A stretch of 64,000 bases of DNA from Raoultibacter massiliensis (GTDB lineage: Bacteria > Actinomycetota > Coriobacteriia > Coriobacteriales > Eggerthellaceae): assembly GCF_900199545.1 (NCBI RefSeq), contig NZ_LT962671.1, positions 290,732 to 354,731 on the forward strand, written 5' to 3'. Position 1 is the first letter of the stretch. Every line of letters begins with the position of its first letter. The translations under genes and the position numbers were made by a program. This document shows positions 61,124-64,000 of the stretch, piece after piece. The notes under the pieces are model-generated. The model did no database searches. It was not told the origin of the DNA and saw only the letters and a program-made list of their open reading frames with translations.

Positions 61124-63670
61124 ATGCTCTTTGACTACAAGGCCTTTTTAAACGGGGTTGACCGCGAAGCCTACCACGAGGGCGAATGGCAATGGGAGGA
61201 GGATGGCTACACTGTAACGAGGACGTACACGTACTCGGCTCCCGGATGCCACGATTCCTGCGGCGTGCTCATGTACACCAAGGACGGCAAGCTCGAGAAG
61301 GTCGAGGGCGACCCGCTCGACCCGTGCGCGAACGGCAGGCTGTGCATGCGCTGCCTGAACCTGGCGGAGGGCGTGAACTACGCCGACCGCCCCAAGTACC
61401 CGCTGCGCCGCGCGGGCGAGCGCGGCGAGAACAAGTGGGAGCGCATCACCTGGGAGGAGGCTCTCGACGAGATCGCCGACTGGATCCGCGTGAACATCGA
61501 CGAGGCGGGGCTCGGCCGCGAGTCGATCTTCGTGAACCACGGCACCGGCCGCAACATATCGTCGTGGGTGCCGTTCCTCGGCGGCGCGTGCCTGGGCACC
61601 CCCAACATCGGCGCCATAGGATTCTCGGGCTACTCGTGCTACCTGCCGCGCACCTGCGGGACGGCGGCCGGTATAGGCGACTTCCCGATCGTCGACGCGT
61701 CCGAGGGCCACGAGGACCGCTACGCCAACCCCGAGTGGGAGCGTCCCGACGTCGTGGTCATCTGGGGCTGCGAGCCTTTGCGCTCTAACGCCGACGGGTA
61801 TCTCGGCCACTGGCTCAACGTCTGCATGCAGATGGGCACCGAGTTCATCTCCATCGATCCGCAGCTCACCTGGTGGGGCGCACGTGCCGAATACTGGCTG
61901 CCCATCAGGCCTTCAACTGATTTGCCTTTGGCGCTCGCATGGCTCAACGTGATCACGCAGGAAGATCTTGTCGATCACGAGTTCATCGAGTACTGGTGCG
62001 CGTACTACGACGAGCTCAAAGAGCATGTCGCGCAGTTCACGCCCGAGTGGGCCGCCGAGATCTGCGAGGTTCCGGCGGAAGACATCGCCGCAGCCGCCCG
62101 TTTCTACGCGAACGCCGAGCGCGGCGCCATCCAGTGGGGCCTCGCGTTCGATACGCAGGTCGACTCCATCCAGCTCTGCCAGACGGTTTCGAACCTCATG
62201 AGCGTGTGCGGCAACATCGACAAGCCGGGCACGAACATCCTCGTGCGCAACGGCTTCGAGATCAACCCCGGCTACGCGACGGCGCAGTTGTACTGCGACC
62301 CCGACACGTTTGCAAAGAAGCTTACCGTCGACCTGGTGCATCCCGATTGCGTGCAGTTCATCGGCATGGCCGACTGCGATGCGGTCAACCGTGCATTCGA
62401 AACGGGCGAGCCGTATCCCATAAAGATGTTCTGGTCGCAAGGCGCCAACGGGATATCGTGCTCGGCAACCGCTGCGCCCCGTGTTCACAAGATGCTCCAG
62501 AACGTCGAGTTCTGCGTGGTGGCCGATCCCTACATGACGCCGACCGCAGTCGCTTACGCCGACATCTTCCTGCCCCTGAAGACCACCGCCGAGCGCGACT
62601 CGATGCGCGTGTGGTGGACGCCCCTGCGCGCCATGAAAGCCGTGAGCGAATGGTACGAGGCCAAGTCCGACGAGGAGCTCATCGTGGCGCTCGGCAACAA
62701 GCTCAACCCCGAGCTGTTCCAGAAGAGGTGGCCGACCCTCGAGGCCCTGCTGCAGGATTACCTTGACGTGGGCTTCAACATCTACGACCCCGAAACCGGC
62801 AAGAGCTACAAGAGCGCGGGCCGCTCGAAGGCGGGCATGATCGAAGTTGACGACGTTCATACCGACTACTGGAAGAAGCACCATGCGGACGGCGAGTGCT
62901 CGTTCGACGCGCTCGTGGAGAAGGGCGGATACGAGTACGACGATTTCTGCGCAACTTACCGCAAGTACGAAAAGGGCATGCTGCGCCCCGACGGGCAGCC
63001 CGGCTTTGCGACGCCTTCGGGCCGCATCGAGCTCGTGCCGTACATGACGTTTGGAGCCTGGGGCATTCCTCCTTTAGCAGAGCATGTGGAATCGCTTTCC
63101 ATGAAACGCTGGATGACCGATCCCGAGTTCAAGAAGGAGTACCCGTTCATCTGCATCAACGGCTCGCGCTCCTACGAGTTCTTCCACTCGGAGAACCGCC
63201 AGCAGGCCACGATGCGCGAGTTCCATCCGATGCCGCTTGTGAAGGTGTCGACGAAGACGGCCGAGGAGTACGGTCTCTCCGAAGGCGAATGGATCTGGAT
63301 CGAGAACACGGAGGGACGGTGCCGCCAGAAGGTCCATATCGATCCGACGCTCAACCCCAACTATGTGTACGCCGAGCACGGCTGGTGGTTCCCCGAAGAG
63401 GAGCCGGCGTTTCCGCACCTGTACGGCACGTTCGATGTCAACATCAACAACCTCACGGCATCGTACGAGACGGGACCGGGCGGCATCGGGTGCCCGTTCA
63501 AGAGCATCGTCTGCAAGATATACAAGTGCACCGACGACGTAGCCGAACCCGCGCCGGGCGAGGTTGTTACGCGCCTCGGGGGGTTCAGGGACGATTACGT
63601 TGCCGGCGAGCCGTATGCCTACGGCATGGAGGATTCCTGGCAGGAACGCCAGAAGAGAGGGGAGGAGTAG
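61124..63670 (+). CDS. Cytoplasmic molybdopterin oxidoreductase, catalytic subunit
   Basis: 848 residues from ATG 61124 (MLFDYKAFLNGVD), with AAGGAAGG upstream. Cluster motif C42-x3-C46-x27-C74-x2-C77; invariant C172 in SCYLPR; bis-MGD segments HGTGRNIS, IWGCEPLRSNADGY and DPQLTWWGARAEYW. No Tat signal. Closest to the enzyme at 13516 (AYYDELKEHV-QFTPEWAA in both). Bases about 61260-61750 have almost exclusively G/C-ending codons, unlike the rest of the gene. Its ferredoxin starts immediately after its stop. Confidence 0.92.
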   Translation: MLFDYKAFLNGVDREAYHEGEWQWEEDGYTVTRTYTYSAPGCHDSCGVLMYTKDGKLEKVEGDPLDPCANGRLCMRCLNLAEGVNYADRPKYPLRRAGERGENKWERITWEEALDEIADWIRVNIDEAGLGRESIFVNHGTGRNISSWVPFLGGACLGTPNIGAIGFSGYSCYLPRTCGTAAGIGDFPIVDASEGHEDRYANPEWERPDVVVIWGCEPLRSNADGYLGHWLNVCMQMGTEFISIDPQLTWWGARAEYWLPIRPSTDLPLALAWLNVITQEDLVDHEFIEYWCAYYDELKEHVAQFTPEWAAEICEVPAEDIAAAARFYANAERGAIQWGLAFDTQVDSIQLCQTVSNLMSVCGNIDKPGTNILVRNGFEINPGYATAQLYCDPDTFAKKLTVDLVHPDCVQFIGMADCDAVNRAFETGEPYPIKMFWSQGANGISCSATAAPRVHKMLQNVEFCVVADPYMTPTAVAYADIFLPLKTTAERDSMRVWWTPLRAMKAVSEWYEAKSDEELIVALGNKLNPELFQKRWPTLEALLQDYLDVGFNIYDPETGKSYKSAGRSKAGMIEVDDVHTDYWKKHHADGECSFDALVEKGGYEYDDFCATYRKYEKGMLRPDGQPGFATPSGRIELVPYMTFGAWGIPPLAEHVESLSMKRWMTDPEFKKEYPFICINGSRSYEFFHSENRQQATMREFHPMPLVKVSTKTAEEYGLSEGEWIWIENTEGRCRQKVHIDPTLNPNYVYAEHGWWFPEEEPAFPHLYGTFDVNINNLTASYETGPGGIGCPFKSIVCKIYKCTDDVAEPAPGEVVTRLGGFRDDYVAGEPYAYGMEDSWQERQKRGEE

Positions 63671-64000
63671 ATGAAGGGCATTCTGATCAACTACGAGTTC
63701 TGCACCGGCTGCCATTCCTGCGAGGTTGCCTGCAAGAAGCACCTGGGCCTGCCCGCCGGCGAGTTCGGCATAAAGCTCACCGAGACGGGCCCCTACGCCT
63801 ACGAGGGCAAGACGGGCAAGGACCGCTGGGAGTGGACGTGGCTGCCGGTCATCACCAAGGCCTGCGACATGTGCGCCGACCGCGCCGAGAAGGGCAAGCT
63901 GCCCATGTGCGTGCAGCACTGCCAGGCGTGGTGCATGTACTACGGCGAGGTCGACGAGCTCGCCCGGAAGATCGACGGGACGTCGCGCTGCGCGCTGTTC
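63671..64000 (+). CDS. Dicluster [4Fe-4S] ferredoxin subunit (3' end cut by window)
   Basis: 110 codons seen, no stop inside the window; probably only a few residues are missing. ATG 63671 abuts the preceding stop codon, so translation is coupled. The two-cluster Cys pattern matches the triplicated ferredoxin. Long identical nucleotide blocks are shared with it (for example from GAGTTCGGCATAAAGCTCAC onward), but it differs elsewhere, so it is a near relative and not a fourth identical copy. Confidence 0.93.
   Translation, partial: MKGILINYEFCTGCHSCEVACKKHLGLPAGEFGIKLTETGPYAYEGKTGKDRWEWTWLPVITKACDMCADRAEKGKLPMCVQHCQAWCMYYGEVDELARKIDGTSRCALF

Overview
The window looks like the chromosome of a high-GC anaerobic gut actinobacterium of the class Coriobacteriia, most likely family Eggerthellaceae (Eggerthella/Gordonibacter/Adlercreutzia-like). 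This is inferred from three things: the crowd of cytoplasmic bis-MGD molybdenum oxidoreductases paired with tiny dicluster ferredoxins, the polytopic-membrane LuxR regulators, and the corrinoid methyl-transfer genes. All are hallmarks of the gut bacteria that reduce catechols and plant polyphenols. No tRNA, rRNA, CRISPR array, transposase or phage gene was seen.

Layout. 1-4.6 kb holds the end of the str operon and the start of the S10 operon (rpsG-fusA-rpsJ-rplC-rplD-rplW), cut off by a strong terminator after rplW. rplB does not follow and no tuf lies after fusA. 4.9-9.0 kb is a 1366-residue acyl-CoA dehydratase activase on the minus strand. 9.2-10.0 kb has two tiny zinc-ribbon proteins and an XRE regulator. 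10.3-24.0 kb is the first reductase block: two tandem LuxR regulators, molybdoenzyme plus ferredoxin, two MFS carriers, a second molybdoenzyme plus ferredoxin, and a third LuxR. 24.0-30.4 kb is the first copy of an unusual gene set: two fucose-isomerase-like proteins, SufE, a small conserved-Cys protein and a PucR-type regulator. 30.5-38.8 kb has two more molybdoenzyme/ferredoxin pairs, a SlyD-like FKBP, a small Cys protein and a trigger-factor-like chaperone. 39.0-47.5 kb is a corrinoid-dependent demethylation island (corrinoid protein, three UroD-fold methyltransferases, an Old Yellow Enzyme-type reductase and the corrinoid-reactivating protein). 47.5-55.2 kb is the second, larger copy of the fucose-isomerase-like/Suf gene set with SufS, SufE and a divergent PucR regulator. 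55.3-64.0 kb has another molybdoenzyme operon on the minus strand, a second zinc-ribbon/GAP-repeat protein, a fourth LuxR, and a sixth molybdoenzyme whose ferredoxin runs off the window end.

How the genes may work together. Corrinoid methyltransferases can remove O-methyl groups from methoxylated aromatics, exposing phenols or catechols. The molybdoenzyme/ferredoxin pairs are good candidates for reductive dehydroxylation or related aromatic chemistry, each switched by its own membrane LuxR sensor, with MFS carriers moving substrates. Substrates cannot be read from the sequence.

Two observations stand out. First, a twice-repeated gene set combines a cysteine desulfurase/SufE sulfur relay with paired Cys-rich fucose-isomerase-like proteins and a small protein with an invariant Cys motif. 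I know of no described function for it. Second, three ferredoxin genes are base-for-base identical over 356 bp, from ribosome-binding site to stop codon, although the catalytic genes beside them have diverged.
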